64,000 nt of DNA from Micrococcus porci (GTDB lineage: Bacteria > Actinomycetota > Actinomycetes > Actinomycetales > Micrococcaceae). Made by a program: the position numbers and the translations under genes. The notes below the pieces were generated by a model. That model saw only the letters and a list, made by a program, of their open reading frames with translations, was not told the origin of the DNA and ran no database searches. Numbering within the stretch: position 1 is the first letter of the stretch; every line of letters begins with the position of its first letter. Positions 1-7,954 of this stretch are shown one piece after another. The DNA lies in contig NZ_CP083691.1 in the NCBI RefSeq assembly GCF_020097155.1, forward strand, positions 1,178,001 through 1,242,000. Direction: 5' to 3'.

Positions 1-337
1 AGTCGCCGACGAGGACCACGCCCATCACGGACAGGGCGACGGCGGCCACGAGGTGTCCCACCCCGACGGACCGGTGAGAGCCGTAGGGCCGGGCCCGCGT
101 CGGGGCCATGCGGGCCACGCGCAGGGCGACGAGGAACGCGATCGGCGGGATCAGGGAGAGCAGGTCCTCGATCCACGCGGCGCGCATGGCCTGCGAGGAG
201 CCCATCACGACCGCCACGAGCGAGACCGTGAGCACGAGCCAGCCGAGGGAGACCCACTCGAGGACCACGGCCTGGTGGGCGGCCCGCGCGACGTCGTCGG
301 GCAGCTCGGCGCGTCCGATGGTGCGCTTCTCGCTCAT
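1..337 (-). CDS. Cation diffusion facilitator-like membrane protein, partial (C-terminus beyond left edge)
   Basis: Only the first 112 or so residues are present. A short polar N-terminus is followed by hydrophobic segments at about residues 25-45, 55-75 and 90-110, with the cytoplasmic-loop motif RPYGSHR between them, which resembles the YGxxR loop of cation diffusion facilitator (CDF) efflux proteins. Such proteins export divalent metals by proton exchange. The ATG at 337 overlaps the TGA of the upstream lipoprotein gene by four bases, so the gene is the last visible member of the 1-3046 operon. The family call rests on the topology and one loop motif and could change when the missing C-terminus is seen. 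Confidence 0.6.
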   Translation of the reverse strand, partial: MSEKRTIGRAELPDDVARAAHQAVVLEWVSLGWLVLTVSLVAVVMGSSQAMRAAWIEDLLSLIPPIAFLVALRVARMAPTRARPYGSHRSVGVGHLVAAVALSVMGVVLVGD

Positions 338-828
338 GCCCCGGCCTCCTCGCCGTGCGCGTCCAGGAAGCGCTCGAGCGCGGACTGGAACTGGTTCTCC
401 CCCAGGGGGACGGCCATGACGAGCTCGGCCTTCTCCCCGTCCGGGCCCGTGGTCTCCGCGTAGGGGCGGGTCAGACCGGCGTCGGTCGTCCAGGGCGACT
501 TCTTCGTGAGCCCGCCGACCACCAGGTCGAGGTCGCCCTGCTTCAGCGCCGTCATGAGGGCCTCTTCGCCGGAGACGGTCCACTCCACGCGCGCGTCCCG
601 CTCGGCGGCGAAGGCACGCACCAGGTCCGGCTCGGGGCCCTGGGGCTCGGCACCGGCGGCGTCCACGTGGGGCGGGTGGTGCGAGGCCCCTACCCGCAGC
701 GTCCCGCCCGTGATCCGGTCCAGGGTGCCGTCCGGGTCGGCGGGGTAGCCGGAGGATGTGCATCCGGTCAGGACGACGCCGGCGGCGGCGAGCGCGCCGG
801 TCAGGAGGGTGCGGCGGGGGGTCTGCAT
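334..828 (-). CDS. Short extracellular solute-binding lipoprotein
   Basis: 164 residues. The N-terminus is a lipoprotein signal: two arginines, a hydrophobic stretch and a lipobox ending at Cys23 (LTGC). The rest resembles a type 2 periplasmic binding fold (family SBP_bac_3): 'TLRVGASHHPPH', an acidic 'PDLVRAFA' helix, 'ALKQGDLDLVVGGLT' and 'TRPYAET'. At 164 residues it is well below the usual 250-300, so it keeps only one lobe-like part. It starts five bases after the epimerase stop and overlaps the cation transporter start by four bases, suggesting translational coupling and a role with that transporter. The ligand is unknown. Confidence 0.75.
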   Translation of the reverse strand: MQTPRRTLLTGALAAAGVVLTGCTSSGYPADPDGTLDRITGGTLRVGASHHPPHVDAAGAEPQGPEPDLVRAFAAERDARVEWTVSGEEALMTALKQGDLDLVVGGLTKKSPWTTDAGLTRPYAETTGPDGEKAELVMAVPLGENQFQSALERFLDAHGEEAGA

Positions 829-833
829 GGGGC

Positions 834-1865
834 TCACTCTAGAGGGGAGTGGGAGCGGTGCCCCGCGTTCCCGAGGCCCTCCCGGCCGTCCAGGTGGTCG
901 AGCACGAGGCGCACCGCGTCCCGCGCGTCCGTGCGCGGGCGCCAGTCGGTCGCGCGCCGCAGCGCGGAGGTGTCCATCACGGGCACCGCGGCGGCCATGT
1001 CCACCCAGCCCGGGTCCGTGGGCTGCAGGCGGGCCCGGTAGCTCACGGCGGCGGCGGCGCGGAACACCGCGACGGGCAGCTCGAGGATCCGGCGGGCGCC
1101 GAGCACCGTGCCCATCGTGTGGGCGTCGAGCACGGGCTCGGCGGCGACGTTGAACGCGCCGCCGGCGCGGTGGGCGACCACCTGCCAGTACGCCTCCGCG
1201 ACGTCCTGGGCGGTGAGCGCCTGGAAGCGCAGGCCCGTGGGGAAGGGCAGCACGGGGGTGCGCAGGCGCGCGGCGAGGCGGGCGGGCACGAGGTCGCCCA
1301 GGAAGTAGTCCTTGATCTCGGGCCCGGCGCCGGACTGGAAGATCAGTCCGGGCCGGAGCCGGCTGACGAGCATCCGCGGGTGCTCGGCCGCCACGCGGTC
1401 CAGGATCGTCTCCACCTCGGCCTTCTGGGCCGCGTAGTGGGACGTCGGCACGCCCGTGGTGGGGTGCGACTCGTCCACCCGCACGTCCTTCGGCCCCGGC
1501 CCATACGCGCCCACGGAGGAGGCGTAGACCAGGTGGGGCACCCCCGCGGCGGCAGCGGCACGGAACACGCGCTCGTTGCCGTCCACGTTGACCGCCCGCA
1601 GATGCGCGCGGTCGCGGTTGGGGCGGATCACCCACACGAGGTCGACCACGGCGTCCGCCCCGCGCAGCACCTCGGTGAGGCGGGGGGCGGACGCGGCGTC
1701 GGCGATGTCCATGCGGTGCCACTCGACGCCGTCGTACGGAGCGCCCGCGCGGTCCGGGCCGCGCCGGCTCACGCCGACGAGCTCGGTGGCCTCCGGGGCC
1801 CGGTGGAGGCGCTCGAGCAGGGCCGTCCCGACGTTGCCGGTGGCACCGAGGACGACGATCCTCAC
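834..1865 (-). CDS. NAD-dependent epimerase/dehydratase (extended SDR)
   Basis: 343 residues. The Rossmann motif GATGNVG lies at residues 7-13 and the catalytic Y144xxxK148 (YAAQK) follows 'YASSVGAYG', as in extended short-chain dehydrogenases that act on nucleotide sugars or related substrates. The GTG start at 1865 overlaps the stop of the upstream alcohol dehydrogenase by four bases (GTGA), so both are translated from one message. The substrate cannot be told from sequence; the partner dehydrogenase hints at oxidation of an aldehyde or alcohol rather than cell-wall sugar synthesis. Confidence 0.88.
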   Translation of the reverse strand: MRIVVLGATGNVGTALLERLHRAPEATELVGVSRRGPDRAGAPYDGVEWHRMDIADAASAPRLTEVLRGADAVVDLVWVIRPNRDRAHLRAVNVDGNERVFRAAAAAGVPHLVYASSVGAYGPGPKDVRVDESHPTTGVPTSHYAAQKAEVETILDRVAAEHPRMLVSRLRPGLIFQSGAGPEIKDYFLGDLVPARLAARLRTPVLPFPTGLRFQALTAQDVAEAYWQVVAHRAGGAFNVAAEPVLDAHTMGTVLGARRILELPVAVFRAAAAVSYRARLQPTDPGWVDMAAAVPVMDTSALRRATDWRPRTDARDAVRLVLDHLDGREGLGNAGHRSHSPLE

Positions 1866-3046
1866 GGCGTGAGCACCACCTTGATGCAGCCGTCCTGCTT
1901 CTTCTGGAACTTCTCGTACATGGCGGGCGCATCCTCGAGGGGCGCGGTGTGCGTCACGAGGTCGAGCACGCCCAGGGGATCGGACGGGTCGTCCATCAGG
2001 GGCAGGAGGTCGTCCACCCAGCGGCGGACGTTGCACTGGCCCATGGTGAACTGGATCTGCTTGTCGAACATGGTGAGCAGCGGCATGGGGTCCTGCATGC
2101 CGCCGTACACGCCGCTCAGGGAGACGGTGCCGCCGCGGCGCACGGACTCGATCGCCGTGTGCAGGGCCGTGAGACGGTCGATGCCGGAGGTCTTGACGGC
2201 CGCGCGGGCCAGCGGGCCGGGCAGCATGCCCGCCGCGGTCTGGGCGGCCGCGGCCACGGGCGCGCCGTGCGCCTCCATGCCCACGGCGTCCACGACGCCG
2301 TCCGGGCCCCGCCCGCCGGTCGCCTGGCGCAGGAGGTCCGGGACGCCCGTGCCGGAGCCCTCCATGTCCAGGACCTCGACGCCGTGGCGCGCGGCCATGT
2401 GGCGGCGCTCCGGCACGGGGTCGACGGCGATCACGCGGCACCCCAGGTGCACGCCGATGCGCGCGGACATCTGGCCGATGGGGCCCAGGCCGAGGACGGC
2501 CAGCGTGTCGCCCTTCGACACGTTCGCGTACTGCACGGCCTGCCACGCGGTGGGCACCACGTCGGAGAGGAACAGCCACTGGGTGTCGGGGCCGGTGTGC
2601 GGCACCTTGATGGGCCCGTAGTCGGCGTGCGGCACCCGCAGGTACTCGGCCTGGCCGCCGGGCACGGAGCCGTAGAGGCGGGAGTAGCCCAGCAGCGCGG
2701 CGCCGGAGCCCTGCTCCTTCACCTGGGTGGTCTCGCACTGGGACTGCAGGCCGTGCTGGCACATCCAGCAGTGGCCGCAGGAGATGTTGAAGGGGATGAC
2801 GACGCGGTCACCGGGGGAGAGGTTCGTGACCGCGGAGCCGACCTCCTCCACGATGCCCATGGGCTCGTGGCCGATGACGTCTCCCTTGTCCATGAACGGG
2901 CCCAGGACCTCGTAGAGGTGGAGGTCGGATCCGCAGATGCCGGTGGAGGTGACCTTGATGATCGCGTCCGTGGGCTCCTGGATCCGCGGATCCGGGACGT
3001 CCTCGACGGAGACGCTTCGCTTTCCCTGCCATGTGAGTGCTCGCAT
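1862..3046 (-). CDS. Zinc-dependent alcohol dehydrogenase (formaldehyde dehydrogenase-like MDR)
   Basis: 394 residues, typical of the medium-chain dehydrogenase family. Catalytic zinc ligands are visible as Cys38 (GICGSD) and His60-Glu61 (IGHEP). The structural zinc set is Cys90, Cys93, Cys96 and Cys104. The NAD(P)-binding glycine motif GLGPIG is at 186-191. The long family insert and spacing resemble glutathione-independent formaldehyde dehydrogenase-type enzymes. It is the first gene of the operon 1-3046. On the minus strand a TAGCGT box (3054-3059) ends eight bases before the ATG, so the transcript is probably leaderless. The actual substrate is not known. Confidence 0.93.
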   Translation of the reverse strand: MRALTWQGKRSVSVEDVPDPRIQEPTDAIIKVTSTGICGSDLHLYEVLGPFMDKGDVIGHEPMGIVEEVGSAVTNLSPGDRVVIPFNISCGHCWMCQHGLQSQCETTQVKEQGSGAALLGYSRLYGSVPGGQAEYLRVPHADYGPIKVPHTGPDTQWLFLSDVVPTAWQAVQYANVSKGDTLAVLGLGPIGQMSARIGVHLGCRVIAVDPVPERRHMAARHGVEVLDMEGSGTGVPDLLRQATGGRGPDGVVDAVGMEAHGAPVAAAAQTAAGMLPGPLARAAVKTSGIDRLTALHTAIESVRRGGTVSLSGVYGGMQDPMPLLTMFDKQIQFTMGQCNVRRWVDDLLPLMDDPSDPLGVLDLVTHTAPLEDAPAMYEKFQKKQDGCIKVVLTP

Positions 3047-3107
3047 GCCGGGTACGCTACGGCCCGGCCGGCCCCGAAGGAAGGGTGCGCGGGCCGGAAT
3101 CCCCAGG

Positions 3108-4304
3108 TCAGCCCTGGAAGGCCCGGAGGGACTCGCGGGTGCGGTCCGCGGCGTCCCGGACGACGGCGCGCAGGGGCGCGACCGGGTCGGCGGGGTCCTC
3201 GCCCGTCCGGGGCGGACCCGCGGCGGCCTCCGCGGCCACGCGTCGCTGCCGGTCCGCGGGGGAGTGCTCCATCAGGACGCGCGCGTGCGCCAGCTCCGCC
3301 GCGCAGCCCAGTTCCTCCGCCACCGGGGCCAGGCGCTCCAGGTCCGCGGCCAGGTGCTCGGCCAGCGGGACCTGCGTGCCGGCGTCGTCCGTGATGACGG
3401 TGGCCTCCAGGCCGTAGCGGGCGGCGCGCCACTTGTTCTCCTGGGTGTACCAGGGCGGCAGGATCGCGACGGGCTCGTCGTCCTCGACCTGCGCGGAGAG
3501 CTCATGGACCAGGCACTGGGCGTAGGCCGCGACGGCGCCGATCTCCTCGAGGGTGGCCATGCCGTCGCACACCCGCATCTCCACGGTGCCCAGGCGCGGC
3601 ACCGCGCGCACGTCCCAGCGGCACTCGGTGACGTCCTCCACCATGCCGACGCCCGTCATCTGCTCGACGCAGTGCTCGAAGCCCTCCCACGTCTCGAACT
3701 GGAAGGGCAGCCCGGCGGTCGGCAGCTGCTGGAAGAGCTGCGTGCGCTGGGACTGGTAGCCGGTGTCCGCGCCCACCCAGAACGGGGACGACGCCGACAG
3801 CGCCAGCAGGTGCGGGAGCCGGCTGATCAGCCGGTTGACGGCGGGCATGGCCTTGGCGCGGTCGTCCAGGCCGATGTGCACGTGCACGCCGAAGATCAGC
3901 ATCTGGCGGCCCCAGTACTGGGTGAGGTCCACCATCCGCCCGTAGCGCGCCTTGGGAGTGATGGGCTGCGTCATCGCCTCGCCGAACGGGTGCGTGCCCT
4001 GGCAGAACAGCGCCAGCCCGCGGTCCGCCGCGGCGCGCTGCACGCGGGCCGCGATCCCGCCGAGGTCCGCGACGGCGTCCGGCACCGAGCCGTGCACGCC
4101 CGTGACCAGCTCGACCGTGTTCTGCAGCAGCTCGCCCGTCACGTGCGGGTGGTCGGCGTCCGCGTCCAGGCCCGCCTCGGCGCGCAGCTCCTCGAGGATG
4201 CCCGGCGCCTCGGAGCGCAGGTCGCCCGTCAGGGGATCCACGAGCGCTAGCTCCCACTCGATGCCGAGGGTGGACTGCGCGGAGTCGGCGAAGGGAAGGC
4301 TCAT
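3108..4304 (-). CDS. Glutamate-cysteine ligase-like carboxylate-amine ligase (YbdK/GCS2 family)
   Basis: 398 residues. It begins with the family signature 'LGIEWELALVDPLTGDL', then 'CQGTHPFG', 'YWGRQMLIFGVHVHIG' (metal/ATP site region) and 'GTVEMRVCDGMATLEE'. These are hallmarks of the GCS2 family, ATP-dependent enzymes that join a carboxylate to an amine, best known as weak glutamate-cysteine ligases. Actinobacteria of this type normally make mycothiol, so glutathione synthesis is not implied. The ATG at 4304 is seven bases from a TAGGAT box (rc of 4311-4316), giving a leaderless transcript divergent from the methyltransferase gene. Confidence 0.9.
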   Translation of the reverse strand: MSLPFADSAQSTLGIEWELALVDPLTGDLRSEAPGILEELRAEAGLDADADHPHVTGELLQNTVELVTGVHGSVPDAVADLGGIAARVQRAAADRGLALFCQGTHPFGEAMTQPITPKARYGRMVDLTQYWGRQMLIFGVHVHIGLDDRAKAMPAVNRLISRLPHLLALSASSPFWVGADTGYQSQRTQLFQQLPTAGLPFQFETWEGFEHCVEQMTGVGMVEDVTECRWDVRAVPRLGTVEMRVCDGMATLEEIGAVAAYAQCLVHELSAQVEDDEPVAILPPWYTQENKWRAARYGLEATVITDDAGTQVPLAEHLAADLERLAPVAEELGCAAELAHARVLMEHSPADRQRRVAAEAAAGPPRTGEDPADPVAPLRAVVRDAADRTRESLRAFQG

Positions 4305-4326
4305 GGCGTCATCCTAGGGTGGTCGC
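4305..4326. promoter_or_regulatory. Divergent leaderless promoters with overlapping -10 boxes
   Basis: The 22-base gap between two divergent start codons holds ATCCTAGGGT (4311-4320). Read on the minus strand, 4311-4316 is TAGGAT and lies seven bases before the ATG at 4304. Read on the plus strand, 4315-4320 is TAGGGT and lies seven bases before the ATG at 4327. The two -10 boxes share two bases, so polymerase could occupy only one direction at a time. Confidence 0.7.
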
Positions 4327-5676
4327 ATGGCACGATCCCAGCGCCCCGCCCGCCCGTCGCGGCCCCGTCCGCGTCCCGCCGACCGGCCGGGCCGCCCCCG
4401 CGCGGCCGAGTCCGCGGCCGACGCCACCCGCCTGGAGCCGGTGCTGGACCCCGCCGGGCGCGTCCTGCTCGACGGGCTCGGCGACGTCTCTGGCCAGGAC
4501 CCCCTGGCCCTGTCCTCCCGCCTGCGCGCCGCCGGACACGACGCCGACACGGTCGCCGCCGCCCTGACCCAGGCGGGGCTGCGCCACGCGGGGCGCGCCA
4601 AGCTCGGTGCGCTCGCGGACGGCATGCTCCTCACCCGGGACGGGCTCGAGCAGGCCACCCGCGCCGTGGTGGCGGAGCACCGGGCGCGGCGCCTTCAGGA
4701 GGCCGGGGTGCGCTCCCTCGCCGACCTCGGCTGCGGCATCGGGGCGGACGCCCTCGTGTACGCGCGCGCCGGGCTGGACGTCACCGCCGTCGAGCGGGAC
4801 CCCACCGTGGCCGCCGCCGCGGCGGCCAACCTCGCGACCCTCGCCCCCGCGGGCGCCGCCAGCGTCGTGACGGGCGACGCCGAGGCGTGGGCGGCCGCGC
4901 ACGCGGACGAGGTGGATGCGCTCTGGCTGGACCCCGCGCGTCGGCGGCTGGGCTCGTCCGGGACGGCACGCGTGTTCGACCCCGAGGCGTTCTCCCCGCC
5001 GTTGTCCTTCGTGCTCGGCCTGGCCGACGGCGGCCGTCCGGTGGGTGTGAAGCTGGGCCCGGGCCTGCCCCACGAGCACGTGCCCGCCGCGGCCGAGGCC
5101 GAATGGGTGTCTGTGGATGGGGACGTCGTGGAGGTGACGCTGTGGTTCGGGCCGCTCGCGCAGGCCCCCGGGCGGCGCACGGCGACGCTGCTGGACACCC
5201 GCGGGTCGGCCGTGCACCGCCTCGTTCCGGCCGCCGCGTCCTCGCCCGCCGTGGAGGCGGTGGGGGAGGAGGGCGTGGACGGGCTCGTCGGCCAGGTCCT
5301 GCTCGAGCCGGACGGGGCGGTGATCCGCGCGGGGCTGGTGACGGACCTGGCGGTGGAGCTCGGCCCGGCTGTCCGCCTGCTGGACCCGCACCTGGCGTAC
5401 CTCGTGGCGCCGGACGCGGCGCCGCACCCCCTGGCGCGCGGATACCGGGTGCTCGCGGTGCACGAGTTCCGCACGAAGGCGCTGGCCCGCTGGGCGCGGG
5501 AGACCGGTGTCGGTCGCCTGGACGTGAAGAAGCGCGGCGTGCGGGAGACCCCGGAGCAGGTGCGGGCCGCCGTGCTCGGTCGCGGCACGCCCGGGGGACG
5601 TCACGCGACGCTCGTGCTGGCGCGCGTGGGGGAGCGGCGCGTGGCGTTCGAGGTGGAGCCCCTGCCGGCCGGCTGA
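4327..5676 (+). CDS. Class I SAM-dependent methyltransferase with THUMP-like domain
   Basis: 449 residues. An Arg/Pro-rich N-terminus (1-30) is followed by a helical region and the SAM-binding motif DLGCGIGAD at 133-141, then 'AVERDP' (acidic end of beta 2) and 'DALWLDPARR' near 205, a DPP-like catalytic position seen in rRNA/tRNA base methyltransferases. The C-terminal half corresponds to the THUMP-like domain annotated in actinobacterial homologues, pointing to an RNA substrate. The ATG is leaderless (TAGGGT 4315-4320). The precise target base is unknown. Confidence 0.85.
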   Translation: MARSQRPARPSRPRPRPADRPGRPRAAESAADATRLEPVLDPAGRVLLDGLGDVSGQDPLALSSRLRAAGHDADTVAAALTQAGLRHAGRAKLGALADGMLLTRDGLEQATRAVVAEHRARRLQEAGVRSLADLGCGIGADALVYARAGLDVTAVERDPTVAAAAAANLATLAPAGAASVVTGDAEAWAAAHADEVDALWLDPARRRLGSSGTARVFDPEAFSPPLSFVLGLADGGRPVGVKLGPGLPHEHVPAAAEAEWVSVDGDVVEVTLWFGPLAQAPGRRTATLLDTRGSAVHRLVPAAASSPAVEAVGEEGVDGLVGQVLLEPDGAVIRAGLVTDLAVELGPAVRLLDPHLAYLVAPDAAPHPLARGYRVLAVHEFRTKALARWARETGVGRLDVKKRGVRETPEQVRAAVLGRGTPGGRHATLVLARVGERRVAFEVEPLPAG

Positions 5677-5744
5677 GGCGGCCGTGTGACGCCGGGTGAC
5701 TCCGGCGAGGGCTGTGCCGCGCATTACGTGACGGGCGTGTACCC

Positions 5745-5771
5745 TAATCAACTGAGGTAAGCCTCACCTGA
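5745..5771 (+). promoter_or_regulatory. IdeR/DtxR iron box and -10 region of siderophore transporter operon
   Basis: TGAGGTAAGCCTCACCTGA (5753-5771) matches the DtxR/IdeR consensus TTAGGTTAGCCTAACCTAA at 15 of 19 positions and is a near-perfect inverted repeat. A likely -10 (TAATCA, 5745-5750) lies just upstream, with TTACGT (5724-5729) as a weak -35. Binding of Fe(II)-IdeR here would cover the transcription start and repress the four genes 5844-9787 when iron is plentiful. Confidence 0.85.
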
Positions 5772-5843
5772 CCTGAGGGCGTCCCCCCGCCCGCCCCAAC
5801 GACGCACGGGCCGCACCCGCGACGCCCGCCGAGGAGATCCCCC

Positions 5844-6899
5844 ATGCGCACCGCACGCCTGTCCACCGCCGCCGCCCTCGCTTCGCTCGCCGCCCTGACG
5901 CTGGCCGGCTGCGGAGCGGGAGGCCCCGCCGCCGAGGGCTCCTCCCCGGCCTCCTCGGCCGCGTCCTCCTCCCCGGCCTCCTCGGCCGCGTCCTCCTCCG
6001 CGACGGCCGGCGGCGTCGCGGCCGGGGTCACCGTCACGGACATGTCCGGCACCGAGGTCACCCTGCCGGAGGAGGTCGACTCCGTCATCGCCACGGACAA
6101 CCGCATCTTCCGCACCCTGGACGACTGGGGCGTCGAGCTGTCGGCCGCGCCGAAGCAGATCATGTACAAGGGCGAGGGCGGGCCCTCCTACCTCCAGGAC
6201 GACTCGGTCGCCGACATCGGCAACCACCGGGAGCCCGACATGGAGCTGTTCGTCACCGCCGAGCCGGACGTCGTCTTCAACGGCCAGCGGTTCAACGAGC
6301 GCAAGGCGGAGATCGACGAGCTGACCGGCGACGCCGCCGTCGTGGACACGAACTTCGACGTCACGCAGACCCCCATGGACGAGGGCCTGAAGAAGCTGAC
6401 CACCCTGCTGGGCGAGGCCACCGGCCACGAGGCCGATGCCGAGAAGCTCATCGCCGACTTCGACGCCGCCACGCAGCTCGCCAAGGACGCCTACGACCCC
6501 GAGCAGACCGTCATGGGCCTCATCGCCTCGGGCGGCGAGCTGTCGTACGCCGCGCCCAGCACCGGCCGCTCCATCGGCCCGTTCTTCGACATGCTGGACC
6601 TGACCCCGGCCCTCGATCAGTCGGGCACCGACAACCACCAGGGCGACGACATCTCCGTCGAGGCCATCGCGAAGTCGAACCCGGACTGGCTGATCGTCAT
6701 GGACCGCGACGCCGCCGTCGGCGAGGAGAACGCCACCGCCGCCGAGCTGATCGAGCGCTCCGAGGCCCTCCAGGACGTGACCGCGGTGAAGGAGGGCAAC
6801 ATCGTGTACCTGCCCGCCGACTTCTACGTCTCCGAGGACATCCAGAACCACACCACGGTCATGGAAGACCTCGCGAAGGCCTTCGAAGGCGCGCAGTGA
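5844..6899 (+). CDS. Iron-siderophore ABC transporter substrate-binding lipoprotein (FatB/FepB-type)
   Basis: 351 residues. A signal peptide ends at lipobox Cys23 (TLAGC), anchoring the protein outside the membrane. Residues 34-55 are a Ser/Ala/Pro linker encoded by a perfect tandem repeat. The type III binding fold follows: 'VDSVIATDNRIFRTLDDWGV', 'VADIGNHREPDMELFVTAEPDVV' and 'SNPDWLIVMDRD'. These fit siderophore-binding proteins that hand ferric complexes to the two permeases downstream. An AGGAGATC ribosome site precedes the ATG. The stop overlaps the first permease start. The iron box upstream supports the iron assignment; the exact siderophore is unknown. Confidence 0.93.
   Translation: MRTARLSTAAALASLAALTLAGCGAGGPAAEGSSPASSAASSSPASSAASSSATAGGVAAGVTVTDMSGTEVTLPEEVDSVIATDNRIFRTLDDWGVELSAAPKQIMYKGEGGPSYLQDDSVADIGNHREPDMELFVTAEPDVVFNGQRFNERKAEIDELTGDAAVVDTNFDVTQTPMDEGLKKLTTLLGEATGHEADAEKLIADFDAATQLAKDAYDPEQTVMGLIASGGELSYAAPSTGRSIGPFFDMLDLTPALDQSGTDNHQGDDISVEAIAKSNPDWLIVMDRDAAVGEENATAAELIERSEALQDVTAVKEGNIVYLPADFYVSEDIQNHTTVMEDLAKAFEGAQ
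5941..5994 (+). repeat. Tandem duplication of a 27-bp unit in the lipoprotein linker
   Basis: Two identical 27-base copies (5941-5967 and 5968-5994) encode a Ser/Ala/Pro repeat (SPASSAASS twice) just after the lipidated cysteine. This is a flexible tether and a likely site of copy-number variation between strains. Confidence 0.85.
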
Positions 6900-7954
6900 C
6901 TCTCGACGTGCGTCACCACGTCGCCGACGCCCCGCCCCGGCTCGAGGAGCCGGGGCGGGGCGACCGCGTGTGCTGGGTCCCGCCCGCCGTCCTGCGGCCC
7001 GAGCGCACCCGCTGGCAGCGCACCTGGCCGCTGCTGGTCGGCGTCCTGGTGACCGCGGCCCTCATCGTGGTCTCGCTGTTCGTGGGCGTGTACGACGTCG
7101 GCGCGGAGGGCGGACGCGAGATGTTCGCCATCACGCGCGTGCCGCGCACGGTCGCCCTCGTGCTGGCCGGTGCCTCGATGGCGATGTGCGGGCTGATCAT
7201 GCAGCTCATGACGCAGAACCGCTTCGTGGAGCCCAGCACCACGGGCACCACCGAGTGGGCCGGCCTCGGCCTGCTGGTGACCATGGTGCTCGTGCCGGGG
7301 TCGGGCCTGGTGACCCGGATGGTCGGGGCCATCCTCTTCGCCTTCGTCGGCACCCTCGTGTTCTTCCTCTTCCTGCGGCGGGTGCGCCTGCAGTCCTCCC
7401 TCATCGTGCCGATCGTGGGCATCATGCTCGGCGCCGTCGTGGGCGCCGCCTCGACGTTCCTCGCCCTCCAGACGGACATGCTGCAGCAGGTGGGCGCGTG
7501 GTTCGCCGGCTCGTTCACCTCCGTGGTCCGCGGCCGGTACGAGCTGCTCTTCCTCGTGCTGATCGTGTGCGTGGCGGTCTTCGTCATCGCCGACCGCTTC
7601 ACCGTGGCCGGCCTCGGCAAGGACGTCGCGACGAACGTCGGCCTCAACTACGACGCCGTGATCCTCACCGGCGTGGCCATGGTGGCCGTGGCCACCGGCG
7701 TGGTCACCGTGGTGATCGGGGCCCTCCCGTTCCTGGGGCTCGTGGTCCCCAACCTCGTGTCCATGGTGCGCGGCGACAACCTGCGGACGAACCTGCCCTG
7801 GGTGGTCATGGTCGGCGTGTGGATCGTGATCGTCTGCGACCTGATCGGGCGCACCGTGATCGCCCCGTTCGAGGTGCCCATCTCGCTGATCCTGGGCCTC
7901 GTGGGCGCGATCGTGTTCCTCGCCCTGCTGCTGAGGCAGGCCAAGCATGGCTGA
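6896..7954 (+). CDS. Iron-siderophore ABC transporter permease 1 (FecCD family)
   Basis: 352 residues with about nine hydrophobic segments. The FecCD-family features are present: 'FAITRVPRTVALVLAGASMAMCGLIMQ' near residues 75-100, and the cytoplasmic coupling region ending 'GALPFLGLVVPNLV' near 275-290. It imports ferric siderophore together with the next gene product. The GTG start at 6896 overlaps the binding-protein stop by four bases (GTGA) and its own end overlaps the next gene by eight bases. The first 40 residues are an Arg/Glu-rich cytoplasmic extension. Confidence 0.92.
   Translation: MTLDVRHHVADAPPRLEEPGRGDRVCWVPPAVLRPERTRWQRTWPLLVGVLVTAALIVVSLFVGVYDVGAEGGREMFAITRVPRTVALVLAGASMAMCGLIMQLMTQNRFVEPSTTGTTEWAGLGLLVTMVLVPGSGLVTRMVGAILFAFVGTLVFFLFLRRVRLQSSLIVPIVGIMLGAVVGAASTFLALQTDMLQQVGAWFAGSFTSVVRGRYELLFLVLIVCVAVFVIADRFTVAGLGKDVATNVGLNYDAVILTGVAMVAVATGVVTVVIGALPFLGLVVPNLVSMVRGDNLRTNLPWVVMVGVWIVIVCDLIGRTVIAPFEVPISLILGLVGAIVFLALLLRQAKHG

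Noticed and set aside
5941..5994. CRISPR or other repeat array
   Set aside because: Two adjacent 27-bp copies inside a coding linker, without spacers.
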